Shown piece after piece: positions 1-11,565 of a stretch of 64,000 bases of DNA. How positions within the stretch are numbered: the first letter of the stretch is position 1; each line of letters begins with the position of its first letter. Location of the stretch: contig NC_030859.1 in the NCBI RefSeq assembly GCF_000208745.1, positions 18,736,680-18,800,679 on the forward strand, read 5' to 3'. Origin of the DNA: Theobroma cacao (Eukaryota > Streptophyta > Magnoliopsida > Malvales > Malvaceae). The notes under the pieces were generated by a model, which saw only the letters and a program-made list of their open reading frames with translations, was not told where the DNA came from and searched no databases. A program made the translations under genes and the position numbers.

Positions 1-67
1 TCCCTTGTTCATTGTCAATACACAATTCTATACATACATATATATAATTAGCTTTCACTAATCATCA

Positions 68-1663
68 TCAACTTCTTCCAATCCGTAATGAAGAATCAAC
101 TCCTTTACTTGACCCTGCAAAGAGCCTAGCAATTTCCAATTGGGTGTTGGCAAGGATCTCAGTTCTTTTGAGGTCCATTTCACCTCTCTTAGCTTCAGCT
201 TCAACTCTCATTTTCTCTATTTCTCTCATGGTTTCCATCCTTGCTTGTTCCGACTTCAGTACTACTTCTGCTAGCCACCGAATGCTCTCAGCTATCTCCC
301 ACTCCTCTTTTTTCCTCCTCTTCTTTTTCTCCATTTTCATCTTCAGTTTCTTGGACCTGAGCTTTTCCTTGTCACTGTAAAGAGCTGGTGTGCTGCTATC
401 TGTCTCCATGGCAACCTTGTCCGACAGATGGTCTGACAATTTCGTTCCTGCTCCATCCTCCTGTTAGGAAAGAGGCCAGCAATGTTCTTAGCCAAAACGG
501 TTTTATTGCTTAATCTACAAGAGTTAACCATGGGAAACATGTTAAAATGGTTTTTCTGAAAAGAACAAATTTGTACGTTGTCTGCAATGATTTTTGTTTC
601 ATTTTAAAGCTGCCACCCCTCATCGAAAGTGTAGTTAAAAGCATAGGTGTTCTATATCAAAAATGGTTGCATACCTTTATTAATATACACATTCACCTTT
701 CTGTTTTTGACTAGCATTTACTTTTCTGAAAATAGGACTGTAACTTAGTAATTACATCATATCAAGTGAAGATAAAAACTTAAAATTCTACTGAAATCAT
801 CTTCTTTTGTATTTTTTTGTTCATCATGCATCATGCTCTTACAAGATTATCTTCATGAAGTTATTCAAAAAGTAATACTAATGATCCATATAAATAAATT
901 TAACTTTATTCAAGGAGTTTTGGGGGTTAAAAATTTTATCCAGGGATAACATATATTACTATAACAAACACAGTAGGCAAAGATAATTCTTACTGACCTT
1001 GGGTATCCTATCAACACCATTGGACCCATGCGAATTTTGTGCAGTTCCAGGAACCTGGGGAGGGATAGATGGTGGTGGTAGTGGTGGTGGTTGTTGATGC
1101 TGCAGCACCACCACCATGGAGGGCTCTGACAACGTTAAAGGAGGGTTAGTGGAAAGTGGAGCAGGTGCTTGAGGCACTGCTGATGGTGGCTGCAGCTGTA
1201 GTGGTGGTTGTGGAGGAGGAGGTGCACTGCCACGAAGTAAAAGGTCAAGCCGTGGATACAAAGGCCAAGAAGATCCATCAGCAGTAGCAGACTCTGATCG
1301 ATACCTCTTCTTCATGGACTCGATCTTGTTCTTGCACTGAGTTTGGGTCTTTGGAGACTTGGTACAATTAGCACGAGCCGAAACATAGCGTGCAACATCT
1401 TCCCAGTCATGACCCTTGAGCTTGGCTCTATTTCTAAGCACCCATTTGTTCTCGTAAGCCTCAAGTAAGCTCGAAACGGCTCCTTCACTCCATTCATCAC
1501 GTTTAAGCCTGTCGTTGCTACCGCCGCCTCCACCACCACTACCACCACCAATCACCGCAGTGCTTCCAGGATGTTTTTTAGGTGAACAGTCTTCTTTGGT
1601 GATGCTATTGGCGTTATTATTAGAGAGGAGAGATGGGTTTTCTTGGTTAGTTTCTTTGTCCAT
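68..1663 (-). CDS. Trihelix (SANT/MADF-like) transcription factor, ASIL/ENAP-like, two exons
   Basis: Exon 1 is 998..1663 and exon 2 is 68..460. The intron 461-997 has GT (AAG|GTCAGT) and AG (CTAACAG|GAGG) ends on the minus strand and is phase 0. The product is 352 aa. Seen: a Gly/Ser-rich stretch (about 39-50), a trihelix domain (about 56-143, with DEWSEGAVSSLLEAYENKW and a C-terminal WPLYPRLDLLL helix), a Pro/Gln-rich linker (about 147-210), a basic cluster MEKKKRRKKEEW that could be a nuclear localisation signal, and a charged C-terminal coiled coil (about 270-335). This layout is known from plant 6b-interacting-protein/ASIL/ENAP proteins, which bind GT-type elements and act in nuclear repression or chromatin contacts. 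The role here is inferred from the family. The start is the first in-frame ATG; the frame stays open a few codons upstream without another ATG. Confidence 0.88.
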
Positions 1664-2400
1664 CTCTCCCCATGCTAAACCCAAATAACTTTATCTCTAG
1701 TTTAGCTGTTAACATGTATACACACCATCAAAGAAGTTTAAGCTCACAAAAGTCTTTGTGGGGTAGAAAGAGAGGGTAATGAGAGAACCACTAGCATTAG
1801 AGAGAGAGAGAGAAAAAGGTAGGGGTGGGGGGGAAAGGAGGGGCTAGGCTAGAACTAGTGGGCAACCAAAGGGCGAGAGTGAAGGTGAGATTGTGAGAGT
1901 GAGAAAGAGAGCCACTAGCATTAGAGAAGGGAAAGGAAAGGGAAGGGGCATAGGGGTTAGTGGGCAACCAAGAAAAGTGGTAGCTTTGTCAAATGAGTTA
2001 ATGATAGTAACCTCTTAACTTTTGTATTTGCTTTCTTTCTATCTTTCACTTTAGTCTTTATGTTTTAGAGAGAGAGAGAGAGGGTGGTGTTATCTTATTT
2101 GTGGGTATGTTGGTTTTATTGCTGTGGTTGGGTTATTTTGGCTGTTAGCGTTGATATGAAGCCAACCAAGAAATCCACTGGCCCTATTAGAGTGGTGGTA
2201 GTGGTGGTGGTGGTGGGTCACTCACGTGGGTCTGTCACCCACTCTCTCCCTCCCAATATCCCATCATCCCCCCAAAAAATTTTTTTACCATTTCTTTCTC
2301 TACCGTTCACCACCCATTGTACTTTGGGTCACTAAGAGACTTGGCCTTCCCCCTCTCTCCCTCCCTTTTCCAGCCCTCTTTTGAGCTTTTGCCTTTTCGC
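1664..2400 (-). promoter_or_regulatory. GA/CT-rich leader and promoter region of the trihelix gene
   Basis: The region upstream of the trihelix start carries dinucleotide GA runs at about 1800-1814 and 2069-2083, a GGT-rich run at about 2190-2215 and a CT/C-rich stretch at 2220-2400. GA runs of this kind are known binding sites for plant BPC/GAGA factors and are common in 5' leaders. No clear TATA box could be assigned. Promoter function is inferred from position only. Confidence 0.4.
1781..1975. repeat. Imperfect tandem duplication in the trihelix leader
   Basis: The block CCACTAGCATTAG followed by GA-rich sequence and then GTGGGCAACCAA occurs twice. The first member starts at 1788 and 1912, the second at 1858 and 1960. 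The offsets are 124 and 102 bases, so the two units differ by an indel in the purine-rich middle. This is a local duplication within the probable 5' leader. Confidence 0.7.
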
Positions 2401-3947
2401 CTTTTTGTGTGTCCCTTTTGCTACCTTCGGTGGATTCATTTGCCATTAGAGTATGCCATAAGACTAGAGTAGGATATAAGACTTTTTGTTAGGCAATTGC
2501 TTTGTGCTGGACATATTCTTCAATTGGGCATTTTTGATTCTTGCTGGTTATTGGTTGCCCAATTAGAGTGTGCCACATCAAGTTGCCCCATGCATTCTTT
2601 CTTCTTGGTCAAATTGTTAACAAAACTCTCCCTTTAAAGCCCTTTTAATCCCTATTTTCTCTCTTTTGACATACTTAATGTTGTAGATCTCACATTAGTT
2701 AGAGATAGAATAAATCTTAAATATATAAATATAAGTTTTTTTTACCTATTAAGCATTTTTTTAAATTAAAAATATATACTCGTAACACTTATCGTAATTG
2801 TTTTGGTCAATTTACCCTAATAAATTTTTTTTTTTACTTTCTTAATACGATTTGAATTTTAAATTTCAATTTGATAACTTTATATACTTATAAACGAGAC
2901 GCTCTAACAGTTAATACTTGGACTTTTAAATCATTTGAGATATTGAATTTGAATGTTAACCAAAAAAATAATTATATAATCCAAAATTACGTCTATAAAA
3001 CCCTTAGATTGCCCATTTTTTTCTAGCTCATAGAAAAATTGAATTCAAAAGTCTAGCTTTAATTATGCAAGGTTTCATGCCGAACTTTTTCATACATTCT
3101 CAATGACAAACTCTGCTTATTTTCATGTGGTTTGACTACATCTTATAAAGCACTCAATCAAGTCAATGGTCCCCAGGTAGACAAGAACATAAATTTGATA
3201 TTCGTGGATCGGGTTGAACATTTCTAAACGTCGAACTCGACTTGATCTACTCATGTAATAATATTTTATTATTTATATTATTAAAATATTAAAAAAATAT
3301 CATTTTATATATTTTTGAATATATTTAAAATTAAAAATAAATAAATATATATTATTTATTTTAAAAAATAACGCAATCGATTCAAACTAAGTTAAGTTCG
3401 GAACTAAAAATTTATATCCAAACCTGACTCGAGTCGGACCGAACTTAAGAAATCGACGGATAGCCAGGTCCTTGACCAGTTATGTTTGGGACCATTCATG
3501 ATAGTACACAATGAAGAAATATGGTCACTCTTATAATGGAAAAGCACGCCCAGTGACAATAACATGACTCGGAAAAGAGCCTAAAGCACAGTCAAGGGTC
3601 TGATCCATGCCGTGGGAGTTGGTAATGCCTGCATCCCTAGGGTTACAACTTTAATTTTTTGCATTCATTTTTCGTTTCCTCTGTTTCTTATACATAGAAA
3701 TTAGGTAAAGCAAAATGCTCGGCCTTTGAATATTGAAAGTTATTAATGTGTTTGGATTGAGAAGAGGTGAAAAAGCAAAGGAAATTATCGAAGTAAAATG
3801 AAAAGAAGTGATTTGAAATGGAATTTAATGTTGTGAATAAATGATAAAGAAAAGAGATAAAATGACTTTACAATAATATAAATTGCTGATATAATGTTTA
3901 AATTTTTTTTTTAAATTATTTAAAAAATTTAAACAAATTATTTTTTG
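2401..3947. other. Intergenic AT-rich DNA, no gene seen
   Basis: No coding signature was found on either strand. The stretch 3190-3480 has GAT/CGA-rich arms around an AT-rich core (near 3220 and 3370-3460) and may be an old fold-back transposon, but no clean ends were identified. Confidence 0.5.
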
Positions 3948-5094
3948 AGTAAAATATCTTGACTTCTCTAAATTTTAGTTATAATTTCACAAAAGTCTAT
4001 TAGTATTCGAAATGAACAATCCACTCTAAACTTGTAAACAGCGTTAATGGGCAAATATACATAAAATATCTAAAATACCCTTATTTCTCAACTTTTTTCA
4101 TTATATATTTTCCTTTCTCTCAAGCCTGCTAGTAACACTCCCTTATATCGGCCGACCACCCTGTGAGTAGATTTAACCGTGGAATGCCAGATCCAATTAG
4201 ATCTTTCCAGTGAGAGCGTGATGCTCCCCAGATCCACAGTCCCTTAGGGAGCATGAATCTTGCGCTCCCTTCAAGGAGGTGATCTGGCCAGATTTAGCAC
4301 TCCTTGGCTAGATCCAGCCACAAGGTGGTTGCTCAACGAGAGGTAAGGTAAAGAGATTTTTTTTTAATAGGAGAAAAAAAATTTTTTTAAATGAAAAATT
4401 GTAGTTTATATAATGCGGTAATTTTTAAAATTAATTAAGAGTAAAATTGTTTGAGAAATATTATCACAAAAATTTATAGTTTATATAATGTGATAATTTT
4501 TAAATTAATGAAAAGTAAAATTGTCTGAAATATTACCACGTTATCAAACTAATGAAAATATTAAGGGTAAAATACCCCTACATCCCTAAATTTTAATCGA
4601 AATTTCAAATAGGTCCATTAGTTTTTGATATAGACATTTTGTCTCAAAAGTGTGAACACCGTTAACAGAGATTATGAAAAGATTAAAATGCTCTCTTTTC
4701 TTTATTAATTTTAAAAAAATATTATATTTTTTAAAAAAATTTAAAAAATTAATCAAAATTATATAAGAGTAATTTTTAAAATAAAGGGTAAAATTATCAT
4801 TTCAATATTGTCATGTCATCAAACTAATTGAAACACTAACGGTTGACTAACGGTTGGAACTATGTGTCTAGCGGAAGATATTTTTTTGGGAGCAAAGTGT
4901 CCATTTCAAAAATGAACCCACTTGAAATTTAGATTAAAACTTAGGAAGATAAGGGTATTTTACCAAAATACTAATAGCCGAATGGACTTATGTATCTAGT
5001 GAAATATATTCTTTTGAGGAGGATTATCTATTTCAAATGCTAATAGACCCGCATAGAATTACAGTTAAAACTTTGGAGGCTAGGATATTTTACT
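3948..5094. mobile_element. Outer fold-back (MITE/MULE-like) element with long inverted arms
   Basis: The left arm (about 3948-4070, beginning AGTAAAATATC) is the inverted, diverged complement of the right arm (about 4970-5094). Both share the order TAAAATATC, CTAAATTTTAGTT-like, GTCTATTAG-ATTCGAAAT-like and a CTC-rich end. The interior holds a GC-richer segment (4110-4345), a short AT-rich tandem duplication (about 4400-4545) and a second related element (4564-4964). No transposase frame is present, so it is non-autonomous. The exact target duplication is unclear. Confidence 0.6.
4564..4964. mobile_element. Inner fold-back MITE nested in the outer element
   Basis: Inverted arms of about 100 bases start GGGTAAAATACCC at 4565 and end with the complementary GGGTATTTTACC at 4964. 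The candidate 9-bp target duplications AAAATATTA (4555-4563) and AAAATACTA (4965-4973) match at 8 of 9 bases, as expected for Mutator-type insertion. The arms resemble those of the surrounding element, so a family member jumped into a relative. The family assignment is inferred from the duplication length. Confidence 0.6.
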
Positions 5095-5130
5095 TTTATT
5101 CTTTTTATTGTATTCAACTAAGTTCATGTA

Positions 5131-5227
5131 TTTTTTAAAAAAAATTTGGGGAAAAGGAGATTTGAATCTTATTTTTTTTAAGAAGGAAATCATGCATCAA
5201 CCAATAAGTTAAATGTTTGAGTGCAAG
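5131..5227 (-). mobile_element. Short tRNA-derived SINE, copy 1
   Basis: On the minus strand the element has an A-box-like region (AACTTATTGGTTGATGC), a B-box-like GATTCAAATCT and an A/T-rich tail. It is flanked by 12-bp duplications TAAGTTCATGTA (5119-5130) and TAAGTTTATGTA (5228-5239) with one mismatch. It aligns end to end with the copy at 48191-48284. The structure (Pol III boxes, A-rich tail, variable target duplications) is that of a SINE, here under 100 bases. Confidence 0.65.
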
Positions 5228-5264
5228 TAAGTTTATGTACTTTTATTTTAGATCATTACTAAAA

Positions 5265-5513
5265 ACGCTACTTATTATTTTATACCCACAAGGCTTAATG
5301 TAACATTTACGTGAATGGTGAAAATGTCACATAATTATATCATCATGCCATATTAACTTTATATGATATAAAATGATAAGTGATAATTTTACTAACAACG
5401 ATTAATCAATTGTTAGTCTTATTTAATTCAAAAGCAAAATATAAGGATTTACTTGAACATAATAAAAGACTAAAAAATTTTTTAAATAGTTTAAGAATTT
5501 TTTTAGATATTAT
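5265..5513. mobile_element. MITE fragment (same family as 7657-8111)
   Basis: This segment matches the right arm of the fold-back MITE at 7657-8111 (AAAATGATAAGTGATA-type core, ending in GATATTAT) with a degraded left side. Confidence 0.5.
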
Positions 5514-6125
5514 GCCTAAATTATTTTTTATAAAAAAATAAAATTCAAACTTTAATGCAATTGTCTTTAGCATTGGTCTTTGATAATCACCAACATGCTA
5601 ATAAGTAAATATCTGGATCACATCTTGCATTATATTTATTATTTATAAAATCATAAATACGAGTAAAAATTACAATTACAATTAAATAATTTTCAATATA
5701 TATAAAATAATTATAACTTCCGAAAGAAAAAGAATCAACCAAATACAAATCAAGCAATCAGTATATAAATTAACGAAATTTAACAAAAAAAAATTAGACC
5801 AAAATTGCATTTCACTCTTATGGGTTTTCTTTTTTTAAAAATTTAAAAGGTACCAAAATCACCGTGCATTGTTCTTTTTCCTCTTAAGCATATATACAAA
5901 ATATAAGAGCCCCACCATGTAAATTAGGCTTTTTTAGAGGAAAGCTGGGACAAAAAGGGTTTAATCCAAAAAACTTTTGGTGCAATTATCAAAGTTATTT
6001 ATTCATTTAGATGGTTACTATTCAGAGAATAAAAGTGCTTGCTGTAACATTTTCGTAAAAATTTTGGTTTTAATATATCTAAATTTATGTAAAGTAATGT
6101 CATATACATTATTAATTGGTATAGC
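5514..6125. other. Intergenic AT-rich DNA, nothing recognised
   Basis: Low-complexity AT-rich sequence. Short open frames here show no family resemblance. Confidence 0.5.
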
Positions 6126-6141
6126 AATGACCCATTGGTGT

Positions 6142-6541
6142 TCCCATAACTGCTCGAGTGATTGGGCATGCTTTTGACTGTGTTTATTGCTATGTTGCTG
6201 GTGCAGATCACTTTTTGCATGATAAGGCCGACAGCTTTTTGGGTTGTTTTGCTTGTGTATGGATTTGCAAGAGGGAGAAACATCCAAAATGGCCATGTTT
6301 GTCATTCTTGCTCTCCCTTCGCCTTTTCTGGCTGTTAAGAGTGACTGTAACTTCTTTTGAGTCTTGCTAATATCAATATTTTGTAGTTGTATAGTATTTT
6401 GTTTTCAGCTGGCTTTTTTGTATGCCAAGCTTCAGGAAGGGCACCTGGACCAAGTTTCTCCTAGTCCCTTTCTTTTTGTGTACATAGGAGATTTCACCCT
6501 GCTTTAATGGAAATGCTTTTAATCTTCAAAAACAAAAAAAA
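6142..6541 (+). mobile_element. Poly(A)-tailed retroposon (5'-truncated LINE-like) with 16-bp TSD
   Basis: A roughly 400-base segment ends in an A-rich tail (about 6528-6541) and is bounded by perfect 16-base direct repeats AATGACCCATTGGTGT at 6126-6141 and 6542-6557. That is the signature of target-primed reverse transcription by L1-type machinery. The body is GC-richer than its surroundings and has no recognisable domain, so it is either a LINE 3' end or a processed transcript of unknown source. Confidence 0.75.
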
Positions 6542-6862
6542 AATGACCCATTGGTGTATCTTCTTCTTCAAGAAAATTTTGAGATTTCAAGTTTTTCATT
6601 CTTGATTCGATGCCAAGCTTAGGACTAGGTAAGGGAAAAGGAAAAGCCATCACCTACTTTCCCTTATGCATGGGTGGAGAGAAAAGCTACAAATAACATG
6701 ACGATTGTCGACTAGTTGTAGTTGTTAATGGAAGAGTCAAATTTGAATCATCATCTCTCAAGATTGTATTCAGTGAAAGATAAAAGGAATGATGATATTT
6801 ATCTATTTTAACCGAAATAAAAACTAATTGATTTATCTTTAAAATGCCTTAACCGCTAGATC

Positions 6863-6879
6863 GCTGGAATAGCTCAGTT

Positions 6880-6912
<33 letters not shown>

Positions 6913-6936
6913 GAGGTTCAAGCCCTCCTTCTAGCG
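6863..6936 (+). tRNA. tRNA-Asn (GUU)
   Basis: The 74-base cloverleaf has acceptor GCTGGAA paired with TTCTAGC (one G:U), D arm GCTCAGTTGGTTAGAGC, anticodon stem TGTGG/CCACA with loop CTGTTAA (anticodon GTT) and a T arm with GGTTCAAGCC. The discriminator base is G. There is no intron and no encoded CCA, as expected for a eukaryotic nuclear tRNA. A and B boxes are intact and a T-rich Pol III stop lies in the following 25 bases. Confidence 0.97.
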
Positions 6937-7400
6937 TCTTAAAAATTAAGCTTTTTTTAATATAATTAAGTTTTGCCCTTTTTTCTAAAAATTAAGTTTT
7001 TTTAATATAATTAAGCTTTTCCTTTTTTTCTAAAATAATTAAGTTTTTTAATATAATTAGGTTTTTTCTAATATAATATAATTAAGTTTTTTTCTTTTTT
7101 TTTCTAAAATAATTAAGGTTTTAATATTTTTCTTAAAAATTAAGTTTTTTCTAAAATAATTAAGTTTTTTTAATATAATTAGGTTTTTTTCTAATATAAT
7201 ATAATTAAGTTTTTTTCTTTTTTTTCTAAAATGATTAAGTTTTTTAATATAATTTAGTTTGTTACTAATATAATATAATAAGTTTTTTTTCTTTTCTTCC
7301 TAAAATAATTAAATTTTTTCTAATATAATTAGGTTTAGTGTAAAATAATTAAGTTTTTTTAATATAATTGTTTTTTGTCTAATATAATTAAGTTTAGCAT
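6937..7400. repeat. AT-rich degenerate minisatellite
   Basis: More than ten imperfect units built on TAATATAATTAAG followed by a T run and CTAAAATAATTAAG follow the tRNA gene directly. Unit length is irregular (about 25-45 bases). No coding potential. Confidence 0.75.
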
Positions 7401-7656
7401 TATTTTGTTTCTTTTTTACCTATAGAATAAAGTAAACCCACCACTTGGCGTTTAAATATTATAGTTAAATTGCTTTGGACATGGAATTATTGATCGTTAG
7501 AGTGGTCTAAAATTAAAACCCTAGCTATCTCTATTCATTGAATAAGTAATTAATCTCCTATTAAAAGAGTAATTAGTCTATGGTATGGAGAGTGTGTTTT
7601 AAGATATGGGTCTAAACAAAATTTAGAGATCCTTTGATCGTGTTATAAACAATAGC

Positions 7657-8111
7657 ATAATATTAAAGAAATTTCTTAAATTATTCAAGACCATTCAAAT
7701 AAGTTTTTATTTTTTATTTTATTTAATTTAATTTTTATAGTTTTATTTTAATTTAAACTAAATAAGTTCTTATTGACTAATAATTGATTATGTATTGTTA
7801 ATTAAAATATCACTTGTCATTCTATAACATGTGACATTGACTTGACATACTGATCTATTATAATGGAGAATGATGTTATATGTTAATGTGACATAATAAC
7901 ATAGTTACATGATATTTTTCATCTTTTCATATTAATGTCATATAGATATAAAATGGTAAGTGATATTTTAACAAATAACAATTAGTCAATTACTAGTTAT
8001 AAAAGCCTATTTGATTCAAAAGAAAAGTAAATGAACTTAATTAAACGTAATAGATGAATAAAAATTTATTTAAATTATCTTAAATAATTCAAAAAATTTT
8101 AAAGATATTAT
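7657..8111. mobile_element. Fold-back MITE, most complete copy
   Basis: The left arm (from ATAATATTAAAGAAATTTC at 7657) is complementary to the right arm (ending TTTTAAAGATATTAT at 8111) over roughly 200 bases. Relatives in this window lie at 5265-5513, 8670-8870 and 16610-16877. No coding capacity. Confidence 0.6.
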
Positions 8112-8669
8112 ATCAATAAAAAATGATGGTGACAAATGTACTAAAAAGTAACCGAGAGAAACCAATATATAGTAGATCATTAATTTCTCAAGTTTGCCAA
8201 GCCTAATGTGCTTACATAAATTAGATTTTATAAAGTTTTAGGTTGAGTGGTTATAGATATGTATTTTATGGATTTTCTTGAATTATATCTAATTATTTTT
8301 AATTTATACCCAATTTTTTTTTTCAAATTTAATCAAGGAAAAACTATTATTTTTATTTAGAAATTGAATATCTTTATAAATACACTACAAGCTTGGTAGG
8401 ATGTGAGTGGAGGCATCTACGCCTGTTGCCCCCACCTCTAAATCCTTCCCTTTTCAAGCAATGTATTTGTAAAGAATCAAATTTTGAAAAACTGTGGCGA
8501 CAGCAAGCATGTTGAAGATCATATAAGAATTATTATTCTTATCCAAACAGAATATATTCTTACAGAAAAACATTAGAATTTAAAACAATTTAATCATAAT
8601 TTAGGGTATTGGTTTCATCATGAATTACAAGTGTCAGAATACAAATTTTCATTAAAAGGAAAATGGCAA
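8112..8669. other. Intergenic DNA, nothing recognised
   Basis: AT-rich with a short GC-richer patch near 8400-8450. No feature supported. Confidence 0.4.
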
Positions 8670-8870
8670 AGTACTTAAAAAAATTTCTAAATTATTCAAA
8701 AATATTTAAATAAATATTTATTTTTTATTACGTTTAATTAAATTTGTATATTTTTATTTTGAATTAAATAAATCATTGTAATTAATAATTGATTAAGTAT
8801 CGATAATTAAATATCACTTGTTATTTTATACAACGTAATATTATCATGACATATTAATATGTCACAGTAA
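8670..8870. mobile_element. MITE left-arm fragment
   Basis: It matches the left arm of the fold-back element at 7657-8111 (TTCTAAATTATTCAAA start, ATCACTTGTTATTTTATA core). The right arm is missing. Confidence 0.5.
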
Positions 8871-11259
8871 GACTTATGCTCATTGCTTGAAAATGCTAGA
8901 ATTTGAAATTTCCTTCCATATAATACACATATTTACTCCGGTTCATGGTCAAATTCAAAAGAATGAGAGTATGAACAGAATCCAAGGGGTTGAGGATGCC
9001 ATGCTAGGGCTAGCATGCCAGCATTTGAAAAGTAGTTGAAAAGCAGTTTGAGAAAAGAAAAGTGGTTGTTTCTTAAGGGTGGGAGGTGATTTCCAACATG
9101 CTGCTCCATTAGTGTTTTTTAAATAAGCCAAAGCCAAAGTAGGATGGTCCTCACAATTATACCAACTAATGATGATGATAATTACATCATTTTGCAGTAT
9201 CTTATTGGAGCATGATGTAACAAAATCAAAGCACAATTAAGAGCTTCCAGGCTTTCAATTTCTGCTTGTTTAACAGGAACATTATATCAGAAGATGTAAT
9301 CTTAATTACTTGATTATCTGTTTGCTAAGACTGGAAGTCGAAGAAATTTGTCAACACTTCATGATCATGGACTTGACTGTTACATGTGAAGTGAAGCTGG
9401 AGGCAACAAGATAAGACCTTAGTGAACAAAACTTAGAAAAATTTGAAGTCTGAACCCAAGCTGTCTGGGGATAACTTTTGCTTATTTTCCAGGCAAACAG
9501 ATGGTGGGATTTGCCAGCTTGTACAAATTGTAATTTTGGAAGGGTTGAAATGGGATATATAGAAGGAAATTGGAGGTGACCTTCCTAGAATTGTTATCTA
9601 TTAGGCATTTTCTTCGGTCATTGTATATTTTCCTTCTCTAGTTTACCATACCTTTTTAATAAATTTATGGGGATACCTACCTCTTTGGAATAAAACAGGT
9701 GTGGATTGCCTACCTAAAAGGATCAATTTCTTGATGGAAAATCTGACAAATGTTTTGAGAATTATTGGTTTTTTTTCACATGTATCGTTATCACCCATCA
9801 CCCATCACGCTCATTATCGCTATTATCATTCCCATTTCATAAGATGGGCAAGTCATTCACCTAGTTCTGAATCTGTCGAGAAAAAAAAAAGATGCAAAAA
9901 TAAGTAAGGAATTGACGGTGGGGAAGAAAAATTCCCCAAGAACAACAGGGTGAGCATATACCCTTTCATTGAATTGTGCTTTCCAGCCAAACAAACCCCA
10001 CCAGGATGGTGTCTAGTCAAAATTAGAATAGATTGTATTGCCACGGAATTGAAGATGCTAATGGTTAGGTTCAGCTCAGTCACCTGTTCTGGGATGTTTT
10101 TCTTTGCACTGTTCGGTTGGAGAAAAAATTGACTGAAACAATGTATGAAGCATGTAATGACATTGAATGATGTGGAAAGAAAGCATCTAAATTGCTTTTA
10201 AGCAGAGCCTAGTTGCTTCCTGAGATGGAATTTTCCCAATTTCAACCAAAGAAAATGGTTGACAAACTGTAAGCTGAGGAAGCGATACCGGCAAAGAATA
10301 AACCAGATTGGGGAATGGGGGCCTAAATGAGAGTATGCAATCGCTATGGAACAAGCATACAGTCTTGCTGTTCTGATTTCATGAGCAAGTAGCCAGTTAT
10401 TTGCCAGATAAGTAAGCAACTTCATTGCCATAACATGAGTTGTCAATTTGCAGTAAGATTTGATTCCAGGCTAACCTGCAAGATCAATCTTTGTAAAGAA
10501 GAATACCTTTTGGATTTTCTTCTGTTCTTTTGCCTTTTGCATGCCCAAGTGCATAAAATTTTTGTCAAAAGTCCAGATTCTAACTCTCCTCCCCACAGGC
10601 CTTATCCAAATGTTTTTGTCTCTCTCAATTAATTGCTTGGAATGTGATTAAATTAAAATCCTTGGTTAGGTCTTAGTGTCACGTCAAATATTTCATAAAG
10701 AAATAAATAGGATATTTTAATCTCATATGTTGTGAAATTTTGAAAAGTTTATAAGCGCGTACGTGTACGTTACACATTTTATTTTATTAATTTTTAAGGA
10801 GAAGGTAATGGTCCCATAATACTAATTTATAAAGAAATGATCTCTTTATTGATTTCACATTCTTAAACAAATTTTAAATTTGTCATTTTTTAGAGCCAAA
10901 ACCCCTTTGGTAATTCCATCAAGTGAATGGAATTAATTGTAAAAACATCTACATCTGCGTTAAAGGTGAGAGAAATTAGACGGGACCAATGATTTGATCA
11001 AATTAATTACAATTTAGGTTAATCAGTTTCGTTCGATTGATCCATTGGGTCTATTGATATAAAAAGTTTGATTTAATTGATTTATTTGATTGGTTCTCAA
11101 TGTTAAAACTTCTAGATTAAATCGACTAAAAAATTGAATTAAGATTTTATATATATACATTTATATTATATTTTAAATTTTTATAAAATATATAAAACTT
11201 TTGAATATGAATTTGATGGTTTATGTGAAATAATATAATTATGTGAATAAAAAGATAAA
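8871..11259. other. Intergenic DNA, no gene recognised
   Basis: Sequence complexity and GC are higher between about 8930 and 10640 than in the flanks, but no open frame shows a recognisable domain or convincing codon use, and no exon chain could be built. It could hold a non-coding transcript. Confidence 0.4.
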
Positions 11260-11565
11260 TGTTATGTTTTTTTTTATATTTAGATTATTTATATATTTTA
11301 TAATTATAAATAAAATTTATAAATTTTAATATTATAATTTACAAAAGATAAAAGAGACAAATTTAATTTTTTTTTTTCAAAAATGGGTGTCGAATATTGA
11401 ATTTGNATCTAAACCGAATCCATCTATCGAACTAATTCAACGTTTGGTTTATTTGATTTTTTAAAAATTTAGTTGATTTTGATTAAGTTTTTAAAAATAT
11501 TTAATTCATTTAATTTTTAATTACGATGAAATGAGCGGACGAAACTGATCAACTGTTCACCCCTT
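11260..11565. repeat. Dispersed repeat, copy 1
   Basis: This block has a TTTAGATTATTTATAT-type AT-rich part, then a GAATC/ATCGAAC-rich part ending near GATCAACTGTTCACCCC. It is repeated in the same orientation at 16260-16510. The preceding 10985-11140 has related GATC-rich sequence in inverse arrangement, suggesting a decayed fold-back element. One N lies at 11406. Confidence 0.5.

Noticed and set aside
6937..7400. CRISPR-like array
   Set aside because: Units are irregular, AT-only and lack distinct spacers; the DNA is plant nuclear.
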